A stretch of DNA of 64,000 nucleotides from Melastoma dodecandrum. Taxonomy: Eukaryota; Streptophyta; Magnoliopsida; Myrtales; Melastomataceae. The notes under the pieces were generated by a model. That model worked only from the letters and a program-made list of their open reading frames with translations. It searched no databases and was not told the DNA's origin. The stretch lies in assembly GCA_029817715.1 (NCBI GenBank), contig JARUPY010000470.1:62001-126000 (forward strand), in the 5' to 3' direction. How positions within the stretch are numbered: the stretch's first letter is position 1; every line of letters begins with the position of its first letter. The translations under genes were made by a program, and so were the position numbers. This document shows, one piece after another, positions 1 to 11,134 of the stretch.

Positions 1-1230
1 ATACTTATCTGATGAGACAAGTGATTGAAAACCAAATATAAAATATTTTTCCAATCAAGGAAATTATTTTATTATTTTTGGCAACTTCTAACATTCTGTA
101 AAAGATTAGGTTATTTAGAAATCACCCTCAAACAATTTTTTCGTCCAGATACAATGAATATCTTATCTAGAACGAATTATGTTAATTTGGATATATATAT
201 TTGATTGATTATTTCCTTATATAAAAGGTAAACTTGGTTGACTGGCCGAACCTTGTATAATGTAATATCTAGGTAATAAAACGTCTAATTAATACAAAAT
301 TATTTATGGACATTTCTAATAGATAAATAAACGTGTCCATTATCAGATATCTCAAGTTGGAAGTAAAATATTCTTTCTTTCCAACTATAGAAAGTTGCTG
401 ACCGAATTAGGCTCTAACCTTCTATAAGACGAGATCTTAATTGGATGATCCGATTGATGTGAAATCAATCAAAGATTGTCCCTAAATGATTTATACATGT
501 TGGGGATCAATCTTCTGTACGAATTAGTCATGACCATTCTATTTATCGTGCTTTTTGGCTCCGTATAGTCCGGGGCTGGTTCGATGGCTCTGTACGAATT
601 AGGTCGAAGTGAGCACACAAATAACTTCAAATCAAATTCACCATCAATATCGTCTGGAGAAGTAGCAATGAAGGGATAATCAATACAAAAGTTGTGTTCA
701 ATAAGATAGAGATCATCAAAACACCAAATCATCCAATGTAAAGACGACTTTCGGTGCTGTTTATCTTCCTAGGAAATCAGTTATTTTATTCGAAGGTGAG
801 ATGGGAAATCAGTTCTTGCCTAGGAATTCATCTTCTGTGCCTGTACCCAACAATAGTAAGACGATAATAAATGGTTTGTCGGGAGACAAAACGTGTTGCA
901 CGGTTATTAATTAACTGGGACCCTTTGTCTCTCCTTCTCGAGTGTCATATGAATCGAACATGTGCTAAAATTACATCCATAAGCATTTTGTATACACCTT
1001 GTTGTTGAATATGTTTTGATGAGGAGCCTTGACCTTAAGTCAAACATCTACACTATAGAAGCTTCACGTTGAGAACTTTCCGTATAAAATATTTTTATAA
1101 CTAAATGATTATTTAGTAATTATTTAAATACTAAAATAAAAGGGTTTGATCAAGATATTCATATGATTAGAATCAATAGATTACGTTTTTAAATAGAAAA
1201 TATATGATTCATATATCACCTATTTATGGT
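1..1230. other. AT-rich intergenic DNA
   Basis: No gene or element could be recognised here. The longest reading frame (minus strand, 469-732, 87 residues) has no familiar motif and AT-rich composition, so I do not call it coding. Positions 861-908 match a repeat found elsewhere in the window. Confidence 0.6.
861..908 (+). repeat. Short fragment of a chromovirus-LTR-linked repeat
   Basis: About 48 bases closely match 41382-41425, where the same stretch runs into the start of a gypsy LTR. The match includes ATGGTTTGTCGGGAGAC and GTGTTGCACGGTT. A weaker match is at 31051-31085. Similarity stops abruptly at about 908, so this is a truncated relic. Confidence 0.55.
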
Positions 1231-1602
1231 AAGGTTCTACAAGGTTTTTTTTTTTTTTTTGATATCAGCGGGGTTCGTGGTGGACTTACTTTTTGCGAGC
1301 CCTCTCACGAGGTTCGGAGGCCCTTTTACAAGCCTGCGAACCTCAGGCCCGGCCCCTCTACATCCCCTCTGGGCCCGACTTGAGGCCTGCTCCCCTGTCG
1401 GTCCAATTTCAGTTGAGGCCCAAAGGCCCAGCAGGTGGGCGGCTCCTGGGCTTTATTAGCCATCACCCAGGAGACCAACCTTAATTTTCCAAGTGGAGTG
1501 TACGTGATGGGGTTCGAACCAGGGATCATAACAAGGTTCCAAACACCCACCACCCACCTTATGCCACTTGGGTGTCCTCGCAAGGACAAGGTTCTACAAG
1601 GT
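1231..1602. repeat. Target-site duplications flanking the SINE
   Basis: AAGGTTCTACAAGGT occurs at 1231-1245 and again at 1588-1602, directly bordering the A tail and the 5' end of the SINE. Fifteen identical bases is typical for LINE-mediated target-primed insertion. Confidence 0.9.
1246..1587 (-). mobile_element. SINE, complete, minus strand
   Basis: Read on the minus strand this 342-bp unit starts at 1587. It has a pol III B box (GGTTCGAACCCC, 1509-1520), an A-box-like stretch (TGGCATAAGGTGG, 1554-1566) about 35 bp upstream of it, a GC-rich body, and an A tail of about 15 residues (the T run at 1246-1260). It is bounded by the perfect 15-bp duplication AAGGTTCTACAAGGT. These are the hallmarks of a tRNA-derived SINE mobilised by a LINE reverse transcriptase. 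The family was not identified. Perfect duplications suggest a fairly young insertion. Confidence 0.85.
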
Positions 1603-2071
1603 TGTCTCCAACCTTCAGTGGATCGATCCGACCACCAATGAAACGTTATTTGGGATGTTTATCCACGTCATCTATCTAGATTCATTCAGTTATATGTCTT
1701 GGACATAACATCAATTTTGATGATTGTAGAAGTTAATATTGGATTATTTCCATTCGCAGAAGGTTACTCATAAGTTTCAGCCAGACATTATGTATCGTAG
1801 TATTCATGAGAATATTATCAAATAATAATTTTATTGATATGATATGATTATCTAAAGAAGGGTGTGACGTTTTTGTAAATATTATATTGTAAAATTTTCT
1901 AATATTTTGTTGTCTATGTTTATAAAAGGCTGATTTGTTAAGATTACCTTCTGCATTCAACATAGATCATTTCGTATAATTAAAACTGTTCAACCATGCT
2001 TCTCTATAGGTCATTGTTGTATTACACGTGTAAAATCCAGAGAGCATGCTAAGAGCTTGTAAACTTTTCGT
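1603..2071. other. AT-rich intergenic DNA
   Basis: No coding or repeat signal was recognised. A 76-codon minus frame (1733-1963) has no family features. Confidence 0.5.
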
Positions 2072-2320
2072 TTGAGCTTAGTTGTTTTGGTGGTTTATGT
2101 AGATGATATTCTACTAACGGGAAGTGACAATACTTTGATCTCCAAGCAGGAGATTTTCTTCAAACCCAGTTTGTTACTAAAGATGCGGGGAAATCAAAAT
2201 ATTTTCTTGGCGTGGAGTTATTGCACACCGATAATCTTCACCTGCATTCGACAATTAATCAATAACGATGGCAAATCCCAAGACAAAAAACATCCACTTT
2301 TAGAATTTCCACCAATTTGA
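2072..2320 (+). pseudogene. Ty1/copia reverse transcriptase fragment
   Basis: The frame begins with a hydrophobic strand followed by YVDDILLTGSD, the catalytic box of copia RT. After about 30 codons the reading shifts frame: the next conserved block (KDAGKSKYFLGVELLHTDN) is readable only in another frame, so at least one indel is present. Only the palm region survives, with no integrase, RNase H or LTR alongside. It borders the threonine dehydratase relic, and its arrival may have removed that gene's 3' exons. Confidence 0.8.
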
Positions 2321-2514
2321 GCAACACTTCAACAAATTTACTGAAAATTCCCTAGTCAAGAATCCCCAGCACAAACTACTTATGCTTTTGTGGATGAACT
2401 AGGACGACAAATTCAATCCAAAAAGACAGAAGCAAACCAATAGTACTGGGTTTGGTAATCCATTTGAAAATAAAATGTTAAATTAAAATGGATAGAGAGT
2501 AGGCAACAACAGAC

Positions 2515-3010
2515 CTTAGGGGCAACCCCACCGCCACCCACAGGTACAAAAATTGCATGTAATGGGTTTGGCATATGCCGCATGATTTCCATGCCAACCG
2601 TTCCTTGCCCTATGATGACATCTTGATGATCGAATGGAGGTATAAATGTAAGTCCTTCCTCTTCTCCCCTATTCTTAGCATAGGCTTGCGCCTCATCATA
2701 GGAGTCCCCCAAACAAGAACCACTGTTGCACCCAACTTCTCAATAGAACACCACTGCATATAGAGGACTCCACTAATGATTAGCACAGTTGCCTCCACCG
2801 AATCAACAACCAAAGCGAACAAGTATGCACCTTGATTTCAGGAGTAGTGACAGGCATAGCAATGATAGCATCAAACTTCAGTTATTTCGCAGCCAGTGCT
2901 ACCCCGTGAGCAAGATTTCCAGCAGAGGAGCAGATAACCACTCTTTCCAACTTCTCCCTCGGAAGCTTAGCCATCATGTTATAGGCACCGCGGAGCTTAA
3001 ACGAGAAAAC
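2515..3010 (-). pseudogene. OMR1: Threonine dehydratase (biosynthetic), exons 2 and 3, decayed
   Basis: This is the central part of plastid threonine deaminase, the PLP enzyme that turns threonine into 2-oxobutanoate for isoleucine synthesis. Exon 2 (2831-3010) opens after a CAG acceptor with [13 protein letters not shown], which holds the PLP-binding lysine, followed by [10 protein letters not shown] 77-bp GT-AG intron (2754-2830) separates it from exon 3 (2515-2753), with DSYDEAQAYAKNRGEEEG, FIPPFDH, GQGTVGMEI and the VPVGGGG phosphate loop. Breaks: an in-frame TAA after the SSAGN block and a one-base excess before DSYDEAQ. The 3' half of the catalytic domain and the regulatory domains are missing from the window. 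Exon 1 lies at 17830-18230, beyond the Tat insertion. Confidence 0.9.
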
Positions 3011-3067
3011 CTGCCATGATGATGCATAAGAAGGGTTGAACTTTTGAATGACAATTGAACAGAAAAG

Positions 3068-3072
3068 GAAAT
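3068..3072. repeat. Target-site duplication (left) of the Tat element
   Basis: GAAAT directly precedes the 5' LTR and recurs at 17389-17393 directly after the 3' LTR. This five-base duplication fixes both ends of the element. Confidence 0.9.
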
Positions 3073-3873
3073 TGTAGACATTAAAATTTTATTAATGTCG
3101 AAATAATGTTATTCGGTCCAAGAAATCATATATTATATCGACCGATATGACATAAAATATTTCACACTCATATAATTACTACTTGGACTTAAAATGATAT
3201 AAAGTCCAACGGTACTAGATGATTTTGGGTTAAATAAGCCCGACCCATTCATATATTGGGTTGAATAAGCTATAGTCTAGCCCATGAGTTAACTCATATG
3301 TTGGCCCATCCATGGTTTGGCCCATCTTCCGGCCCAGTTCAAAGTTCGGCCCGATATATAACTTAAGCCCACATGACTCTTTGTCCCACATCGGAAAGAA
3401 AGGGCACCTAGGGACTTCTCAACTCTTATATAAAGGGAGTCCCTCCCTCTATTTGGGACACAACTTCAAGAGTGAGGAGCTCCTTCGTTAGCGAAGTTCT
3501 CGAGCATCTTTTCCTCACTTGTTCGATGACGAAGTGCTGCAAGATCAAGCTTCTACAACAGCCCTGGTGTTCTTCGCCCATCTTCAGAAGACTCTCCAGA
3601 TCAAGCTTCTATAGCCCTGGTGATCTTCTAGCTCCTGAAGACTCGCCGGATCAAGCTCTGCAGTTCCAGCATCTTCATCAACATACCTCCCTGAAGCTCC
3701 AGCAGATATTCGCCAGAGCATCAGTCCATCTATACTTAGGATATCTTACAAGTATCGAATCAGAGGACTCACGTGCTTTGTCCGTGACTAGAGATTGAAC
3801 CCGCTATTTTCAATAGCACAATTTGTACGTCATTTCTGGTCTATATACGGATCGTGAGATTTTTGCGTTAACA
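3073..3873 (+). repeat. 5' LTR of the Tat element
   Basis: 801 bp, TGTAGACA to TTAACA, about 96% identical to 16588-17388. It contains a TATA box at 3427-3434, a pyrimidine-rich stretch after it, and degenerate internal repeats of a motif built on AGATCAAGCTTCTACA.. and CCCTGGTG.TCTTC in the R-U5 part (about 3540-3670). Confidence 0.95.
3427..3434 (+). promoter_or_regulatory. TATA box of the 5' LTR
   Basis: TATATAAA lies in the middle of the LTR and recurs at 16942-16949 in the 3' LTR. It probably starts the sense genomic transcript. Confidence 0.65.
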
Positions 3874-3879
3874 AATTTC

Positions 3880-3898
3880 TGGCATGCCCAGTGGGACC
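3880..3898 (+). other. Primer-binding site of the Tat element
   Basis: TGGCATGCCCAGTGGGACC lies six bases inside the 5' LTR. It begins with TGG, complementary to a tRNA CCA end. I could not assign the tRNA. Confidence 0.6.
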
Positions 3899-3935
3899 AT
3901 CTCTACCTCTCATCTCTTTACGGCTAAGTATCCAA

Positions 3936-6300
3936 ATGGCTTCAAAGATGATCGTGCTGAAGAACTCCATCAATGCTGTGAATAATCAGCTAGTTGGTTT
4001 TCCCTCTCAGTCGTCTGAAAACTTTTCATCGCCTGGTTCCAGGAACTTCACCAAGACCAGGCCGATTGCTGAGATATATAAGGAGACGGAAGAGATTCTG
4101 AGATCCATCTCTCCAAAGTCACCTCCAACATACAAGGAGGTTACTGAAAGAAGCAGCAAGGGTTCCATATCACCAACTCATTTGGGAAGTTTCTGCAACA
4201 ACACATCAAGTGTCTCTCCTTTTGAGGATTCTTCCTCAGACTGCAATCCAAAATGGAGCTTTGCTGAATCAAGGGCCAAAACGCGCAAGAAAATGGAGGA
4301 GATAGAAGACATTCTTCAATCTATTCCATCCTGCAAAGAGATTGCCGGAAGGATGCCACCGAACAAGGGCAACATGTCACCAGTTCCTCTGCCAAGCTTC
4401 CATGATAGTTTATTGGAGGACTCTTCACCGAAGCAGTCTCGAAGCATCGATGAGGTTGATCTAGCTGAAAAGTTGGATGAAATCATGCCAGTTATGATGG
4501 CTGATACTCCATCATTGGAGGACCAAGTTGCGTCTCTTGCCAAAGCAGTTGAGGCGATGACGACGTCAATGAGGGATAGGGATCAACAACTTGAGTATGT
4601 CATAAGCAGGCTCGAAAATAAAGAGTCTGGAAGAACATCTAATGAGGAAGGTTCTTACATACGCAAGGATAAGGCAAGAATGTGTTGAACGTGGATGATT
4701 CACTAAAGCTTGTACCTGCCTCTGTTGATGCTCCAGTCTCAACTAGAGCAATGAAAGAACTAATACAAGAGGCCCTGAAGGATGAACTTGAGGGAAAATA
4801 TGCAACGTCTTTGGCGTACAATAAGCCGTACAGCCAAAGAATTGAAAATTTGAGCATGCCAATGGGTTATCAGCCCCCATACTTCTAACAATTAGATGGG
4901 AAGGGGAATCCAAGGCAACATGTTGCTCATTTTGTCGAGACTTGCAATAATGCTGGTACAGATGGAGATTTGATGGTCAAGCAGTTCGTCCGCTCCTTGA
5001 AGGGAAATGCCTTTGACTGGTATATCAACATAAAACCAGGAAGTATTGACAGTTGGGAGCAGTTGGAAAGGGAATTCTTGAACCGCTTTTATAGCATGAG
5101 ACGTGTCTGAGCATGATAGAACTCACTAATACACGTCAATAGGAAGGCAGCCCGTCATTGATTATACAACGACGGAGAAACCTCAGTCTAAACTGTAGGG
5201 ATCGCTTATCTGAGGCGATGTCAATAGATATGTGCATTCAATGAATGCTCTGGAGGATTCGCTATATCCTACAAGGGATCAAACCTCGGTCTTTTGAGGA
5301 ATTAGCTACAAGAGCACATGATATGGAGTTGAGCTTTGTAGGAGTTGGTGTGGGAGATCTTCCGGTACCTGAGCCATCCAAGGGAACGGGAAGACTAATT
5401 AATAGAACTTGGGGCAAGCCTGCCTTCAAGGATAGCAAGAAACAAGTGCTGGCTACCGATTTTGTTCCTGTCAAGGTCCCAAATGCAAAGGAGAAAGGGC
5501 AATCGAGCACTTCAACCTATGCTCCAGCAACTCCTCAGACAGAGAAGAGGCAACCGACTCTGGAGGAGAGGCAAAATAAGCGATATCCTTTCCCAGATTC
5601 AGATGTTGCTGATATATTCGACTTTCTTTTGTCTGTTAAAATGATTGAACTCCTTCTGTCAAAACGCCCACAACAAGCGAGTCAGGCGGGAGATCCAAAC
5701 TTTTGCAAGTATCACCGTGTTCTGGGCCATCCTATTGAGAAGTGTTTTTTATTCAAGAAAAAGGTTATGGAACTTGCCCGAGATAACAAGATTGACTTAG
5801 GGTCGATGGTTTCCTCAAATCTGGTGGACGTAGCAAGCTGGGATGCATCCAATATTATCTTCGGATCATTTAGCTCTCATGAGGTGACTGCTTTCTTGTC
5901 TTCGAAAGTGAAATCAGATGATAATCAGGACACTAAGATGTCAAGCTGTGCAATTGGCCACGAGGCGATTCATGATGAAGAAGGTTGGACTTTGGTAACA
6001 CATAAAAGGAACCGAAGAAAGACTTTGAAGCCTCAAGAGAAGAAACCTCCTATTCGAGCAAAAGTCTTTAAAAGAGGACATAAGAAAGCAAACTTCAAGG
6101 AGGCTATAGATCAGCAAAAGTCTAATGTTGAAGTGACTCCAAAAAAGCCATCTCCAATCACGGTGTGGGATTTCTTCCCTGAAAATTTTCAAAGGCTTGC
6201 GACTTTGTTCAGAAGTTGTCACCATATTGACACCGATAAAGAGCAATCCAATCCAAAGGTTGGTATTCCAGAAAGTTCTACTACGATGTCAGTCGAAAGG
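3936..6300 (+). pseudogene. gag: gag of the Tat element, several lesions
   Basis: Gag would form the virus-like particle. The likely start is ATG 3936 (MASKMIVLKN). The first open stretch ends at 4688 after a frameshift near 4675. The frame then continues through 4682-4885, hits TAA at 4886-4888 (a glutamine codon CAA in the expected QQLDGKGNPRQ block) and TGA at 5108-5110. A degraded stretch of about 130 bp follows, and reading resumes at 5245. The N-terminus has repeated serine/proline-rich segments resembling one another (EIYKETEEILRSISP, KKMEEIEDILQSIPS). The capsid-like part has DWYINIKPGSIDSWEQLERE. A zinc-knuckle variant, CKYHRVLGHPIEKC (Cys-His-His-Cys spacing), lies near 5705. A basic tail leads to the protease. 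Confidence 0.85.
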
Positions 6301-6960
6301 GTGAAGGAGAATTTTCCGATTATCAAGTTTTCTGATGAATATCTTATTGTGGGCCATAAGTCCCACAATCGACCATTATTTGTGTCTGGATATACATGCA
6401 GTATAAAGGTTAATCGCATCCTGATTGACCTAGGTTCGGTAGTCAATATCATTTAATCAAAAACTTTGAAGGATATTGGCTTGGGAGTAGATGATCTCTC
6501 AAGTAGTCGACTGATAATTCAGGGGTTTAACCAAGGGGGAGAACGGGCCATCGGGAAAATTTGCCTTTCCCTCACGATGGGTGGCATGGAATTTTGCACG
6601 ACATTATATGTTATCGATTTAAGGACGACATATAATATATTGTTAAGTTGATCATGGATGCATGAATATGGAGTCGTTGCATCAACACTTCATCAATGCT
6701 TCAAGTTTATTAAGGACGGAGTTCCATGTACAGTATGGGCAGACGCTAAGCCCTTCACAGAGGATGAGTCATACTTTGCCGATGCCAAGTTTTACTTGAA
6801 CAAGAGTATACATGTGGAGGCGTTGAACTTAAAGCACATCGTAAAGAATGCTCTAAAAGAATCAAGCGCGGATAAACCATTCATACAACAGGAGAAATCT
6901 TCAGCTGATCTTATTCCTGAAAATATACAAGCAAGAGATGTGACGAAGTAGAGCAAACCA
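6301..6960 (+). pseudogene. Aspartic protease region of the Tat element
   Basis: The retropepsin part of Pol cuts the polyprotein. The active-site loop is RILIDLGSVVNII near 6415-6456, with DLGS where DSGS/DTGS is usual. TAA at 6454-6456 interrupts it directly after the loop. Reading continues in frame through DLSSSRLIIQGFNQGG and YVIDLRTTYNILLS to TGA 6649-6651, then MHEYGVVASTLHQCFK to TAG near 6948. Two or three internal stops make it inactive. It follows gag and leads to the linker before RT. Confidence 0.8.
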
Positions 6961-7677
6961 ATTTTGCCCTACATTCCCAGAGCATTCAGAAAAGCAGGAG
7001 AGCCGCCTTTCGTGAGCAATGATAGTACAAAAGCGATGCTGCCGAAAGAACTCAATTGGCCAGTGACAAAGCTCTCAACAATGGCCCCCACAAACACGCC
7101 ACTAAAGGGCTTTGTTCGACCAAAGCAGGGAGCAATTCTCTATCCGAATTCATTGCCCGATAAGCGCACTAATGGGTTTGATCCAAATGCTTTCAGATTA
7201 CTTTCTGCAGCAGGCTACACAGAGGATTTAAAGACGCTCGGTGACGTCTCAAAAGCGGTTTAATCCAGGAAGCGATGGACAAAAGTTAAAATTGGGTCTG
7301 GGGTATATTACTCCTAATCCCGATTGTCATCTAGTAAAAGATGCCTCAACCCAATACATCGAGGCCAATGATGAGACTGCCAAGGTAACTGTAAGAACTT
7401 CAGTATTCGAACGACTTGGAGCCCCGCCCGAACGAAAATCGGTATTTGATAGACTTGGTGCTCCAGAAGAAAAGATTGATGATCGGAGACCTGTACAACT
7501 AAGGTTAGGCCATGCTCCAAGAAGTCGAATGGTGTGGAAGAGAATGAACCGCAGGAAAGACGTCCCAGTCGTAATCGAAAACACGAATGATCTTCGTAGC
7601 AAAATTCCTTCCCGAATGAAGCGTCAAAGAGTTCTGGAGGTGACTACTGGAAAAATGTTAAAAATGACTACGAAGAC
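6961..7677 (+). pseudogene. Protease-RT linker of the Tat polyprotein
   Basis: This poorly conserved region joins protease and RT. It holds short repeated segments with VFERLGAPPERKSVFDRLGA and an arginine-rich stretch (KRMNRRKDVPVV). At least two frame changes are needed to cross it, near 7250 and 7680. No catalytic motif is visible. Confidence 0.6.
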
Positions 7678-9320
7678 ATGGATATCTACAACAATGATGA
7701 GTTATCTCAAGATAATGTTGAAGATGATGTTGTCACTTCTTATCATGTCACGATTTCAGAGGCTGATGGAGACGCATCTCACAAAGAAGACGATGCGGAA
7801 GATGCTCCTGAAGTATTCGAAGATGGGAAGAAGTGTACTATTGATGAACTGAAGGAAGTAGACTTTGGAAAGGAAGGAGATCACCGTCCTACTTTCCTTA
7901 GTGCGAGTTTAACCCCTGAAGAAGAGGAGTTGTATATCCAATTGTTAGGGGAATACAAAGACATCTTTGCATGGAGCTACAAAGAAATGCCTGGCCTCGA
8001 CCCAAAGATTGCAGTCCACAAGTTAGCTGTGAAACATGGGTTTTGTCCCATAAAGCAAGCTCAATGGCGTTTTCGTTCAGAGTTGATTCCCCAGATAGAA
8101 GCCGAAGTCAATAAACTTATCGAAGGCGGATTCATTCGGGAAGTGAAGTACCCAACATGGATCGCAAATATCGTACCCGTCAAGAAAAAGAACGGCCAAC
8201 TCCGAGTTTGCGTTGATTTTCGTGATCTCAACAATGCGTGTCCCAAGGACGATTTTCCGCTTCCGATTAATGAGATAATGGTAGACGCTACCACAGGCTA
8301 TGAAGCCCTTAGTTTTATGGATAGATCATCGGGATATAATCAAATTCGAATGGATCCGAAAGATGAAGAAATGACAGCTTTTCGTTCACCGAAAGGAATC
8401 TACTGTTATAAGGTGATGCCTTTTGGGTTGAAGAATGCTGGAGCAACTTATCAAAGAGCAATGCAACGGATCTTTGATGATATTCTCCTTAAGAATGTAG
8501 AGTGTTATGTGGATGATCTGGTTGTCAAATCCAGAAAAAGGCGCGATCATATTAACGATCTTAGAAAAGTATTTGACAGATTGCGCAAATATCAACTGAA
8601 AATGAACCCATTGAAGTGTGTGTTTGGGGTTACTTCGGGAAAGTTCCTTGGATTCATCGTTCGACATCGAGGCATTGAAGTCGATCAATCAAAGATAGAT
8701 GCGATTATGAAGATGCCAGGGCTAAGGAATATACATGAGTTGAATAGCCTTCAAGGGAAGCTTGCATACATTCGAAGGTTTATATCAAACTTGGCCGGAC
8801 GATGCCATCCGTTCCATAGATTGATGAAGAAAGATACTCCTTTTGAGTGGGACGAAGCGTGTGAAAATGCATTCAACAGAATAAAGGCTTATTTGTCAAA
8901 GCCACCGGTCCTTAATGCACCTATCCAAGGAAGACCGCTCATACTTTATATAGCGTCGCAAGAAGCTTCTTTAGGAGTCCTGCTAGCCCAAGAGAATGAT
9001 GGTGGAAAGGAGAACGCTCTATACTACTTGAGCAGAACGTTAACTGGTGCGGAGCTGAATTATTCTCTAATTGAGAAGACATGCCTCGCACTAATGTTCG
9101 CTATACAAAAGTTGCGACATTATTTGCAAGCACACTATGTTCGCCTTATATCACGAGCAAATCCTCGCAAGTACATCATGTCAAAGCCAGTTCTATCTTG
9201 TCGTCTAACGAAATGGACACTCATGCTCCAAGGTTCGAGATTTCATATGTGCCTCAAAAAGTCGTGAAAGGGCAAGCTTTGACTGATTTCTTAGCAGATC
9301 ATCATATACCAAATGAGTAG
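7678..9320 (+). pseudogene. pol: Reverse transcriptase and RNase H of the Tat element, nearly intact
   Basis: RT copies the genomic RNA and RNase H removes it. The frame is open 7678-9267 (529 codons). RT motifs in order: PVKKKNGQLRVCVDFRDLNN, DDFPLP, YNQIRMDP, MPFGLKNAGATYQRAM and the catalytic CYVDDLVVKS (YVDD at 8506-8517). RNase H follows with FEWDEACENAFNRIK, LYIASQEASLGVLLAQE (its first catalytic Asp replaced by Ala in the usual YL.SD-like box) and a conserved YYLSRTLTGAELNYS. A one-base loss near 9230 shifts the end into another frame (RFEISYVPQKVVKGQALTDF) that stops at 9318-9320 with TAG where tryptophan TGG is expected. Confidence 0.9.
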
Positions 9321-9326
9321 AAATTT

Positions 9327-9802
9327 CTAAGGAATTACCCGACGAGGAGGTGATGTCAGTAGATACTCCCCGTCTATGGAAGATGTTCTTTGATGGATCG
9401 GCTACCCAAAGAGGTGCAGGTGCTGGAGTTGTCTTCGTCAGATTTGATGGAGATATCATCCCATATGTATACACTCTTACACAATTATGCTCAAGCAAGA
9501 TGACTGAATATCAAGCCCTCATATTAAGGTTAGAAATTGCCATGGATAACAAAGTGTATAGTTTAAGGGTATATGGGGACTCCGAGCTTGTGATTAATCA
9601 ACTTCTATCTACATACGAAGTTCGCAAGCCAGATCTTTTTCCATATCATGACTATGTAGTTAAGCTCGTGGGATGGTTACAGGATTTTAAAATAAGTCAC
9701 GTACCAAGAAGGGAAAATGCACAAGCAGATGCCTTGGCAAGCCTCGCTTCTTCACTCACTTCTGTGGACAAGCAAATTAGTATTCGACTGTGTCAGGCTT
9801 AG
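9327..9802 (+). CDS. Archaeal-type RNase H (second RNase H) of the Tat element
   Basis: An extra RNase H domain sits between RT-RH and integrase. Visible motifs: WKMFFDGSATQRGAGAGVV (first catalytic Asp in FDGS), KMTEYQALI (catalytic Glu), VYGDSELVINQL (second Asp), and RRENAQADALASLAS near the end (last acidic residue). All four acidic positions are kept. Archaeal-type RNase H in this position is known for the Tat lineage. The frame ends with TAG 9800-9802, where the expected residue is tryptophan, so it was once continuous with integrase. Confidence 0.85.
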
Positions 9803-11128
9803 GTGGATCCTCCAACCTTTAATGAGGAGGAAGAGGAAGAAGTCAATATCATCTCTGCCTATAATGGGGAAAACAAAGACTGGAGACAACCACTCATTGA
9901 TTTTCTTGAGCACGGAAAGTTGCCTGATGATCCTCGACAAAAGGTAGATATTAGGAGACGAGCACCTCGGTTCATATATTTCAAGAATACTCTCTATCGT
10001 CGATCATTCGAAGGAGTGTTCTTACGGTGTCTTGGAGAAGGAGAAGCTAATAAAGCAGTAGAGGAAGTGCATTCCGGAGTATGCGGAGCCCATCAATCTG
10101 GCCCCAAACTTCATTTCCAACTAAAGAGAATGGGTTATTATTGGCCGACGATGGTAAAAGACTGCATGGAGTATGCCAAGAGGTGCCAAGCTTGTCAGTT
10201 TCATGCCAACTTCATCCATCAATCACCCGAGCCGTTACATCCTACTGTAGCTTCATGGCCATTTGAAGCATTGGGACTAGATGTTGTAGGCCCTATCACG
10301 CCTAAATCGTCTGGGGGCCATTCATATATTCTGGCTGCAACTGACTACTTCTCCAAATGGGCGGAAGCCGTACCTTTTCGGGAAGTAAAGAAAGAAATGG
10401 TTATCACCTTCATCAAGAATAATATCATCTTCCGTTATGGTGTTCCTCGCTATATCATCACTGATAATGGCCGAAACTTTTCTAATAAGGCCATAGATAA
10501 ATTCTGCGAACAATTCGGCTTCAAGCAGTACAACTCTTCCATGTATTATGCGGCTACAAATGGATTGGCAGAAGCGTTCAATAAGACGCTATGCAACCTT
10601 CTCAAAAAGGTGGTTGATAAAGTCAGAAAAGATTGGCATGAGCGAGTTGGAGAAGCTCTATGGGCGTATCGAACGACATATAGAACTGCAACCCAAATGA
10701 CGCCATACTCATTGGTCTATGGTGTTGAGGCGGTTCTCCCACTTGAACGACAAATACTGTCGCTACGAATAGCGATACAGGAAGGACTTTGTCAAGAGGA
10801 TAATGCGCGACTACGGTTACAGGAATTGGAGGCCCTGGATGAAAAGCGTCTGGAAGCACAACAGCGAATCGAGTGCTACCAAGCGAGGATGTCGAAGTCT
10901 TTTAACAAGAAAGTACGGCCTCGCTCCTTTCAAGTCGGCGACCTTCTTTTGGCAGTGCGAAGACCTATAATTATCACGCACAAGACCGGAAGCAAATTCA
11001 CATCCAAGTGGGATGGTCCATACGTAGTCCAAGAGGCTTACACCGGGGGCGCTTACAAGATAGTTGATCAAGATGGAGTACGAGTCGGACCGATCAACGA
11101 AAAGTTCCTAAAGCGATACTACGCCTGA
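9803..11128 (+). CDS. Integrase of the Tat element, open frame
   Basis: 441 codons without a stop. The N-terminal zinc-binding domain reads H..H then CQACQ (near 10150-10200). The DDE core shows LGLDVVGPITP (first Asp), YIITDNGRNFSN (second Asp) and NGLAEAFNKTL (Glu). A C-terminal GPY-like segment with KFTSKWDGPYVV follows. All three catalytic acidic residues are present. The frame ends FLKRYYA at TGA, as expected for gypsy polyproteins without a chromodomain. The natural start is upstream in the fused polyprotein; the ORF opens only because of the preceding TAG. Confidence 0.9.
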   Translation: MDPPTFNEEEEEEVNIISAYNGENKDWRQPLIDFLEHGKLPDDPRQKVDIRRRAPRFIYFKNTLYRRSFEGVFLRCLGEGEANKAVEEVHSGVCGAHQSGPKLHFQLKRMGYYWPTMVKDCMEYAKRCQACQFHANFIHQSPEPLHPTVASWPFEALGLDVVGPITPKSSGGHSYILAATDYFSKWAEAVPFREVKKEMVITFIKNNIIFRYGVPRYIITDNGRNFSNKAIDKFCEQFGFKQYNSSMYYAATNGLAEAFNKTLCNLLKKVVDKVRKDWHERVGEALWAYRTTYRTATQMTPYSLVYGVEAVLPLERQILSLRIAIQEGLCQEDNARLRLQELEALDEKRLEAQQRIECYQARMSKSFNKKVRPRSFQVGDLLLAVRRPIIITHKTGSKFTSKWDGPYVVQEAYTGGAYKIVDQDGVRVGPINEKFLKRYYA

Positions 11129-11134
11129 AGAATA

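Noticed and set aside
469..732. 87-codon minus-strand frame as a gene
   Set aside because: No start context, no known motif, and AT-rich DNA in which such frames arise by chance.
1226..1640. Overlapping plus and minus frames near 1.3-1.6 kb as small proteins
   Set aside because: They fall inside the SINE; the open frames reflect its GC-rich body.
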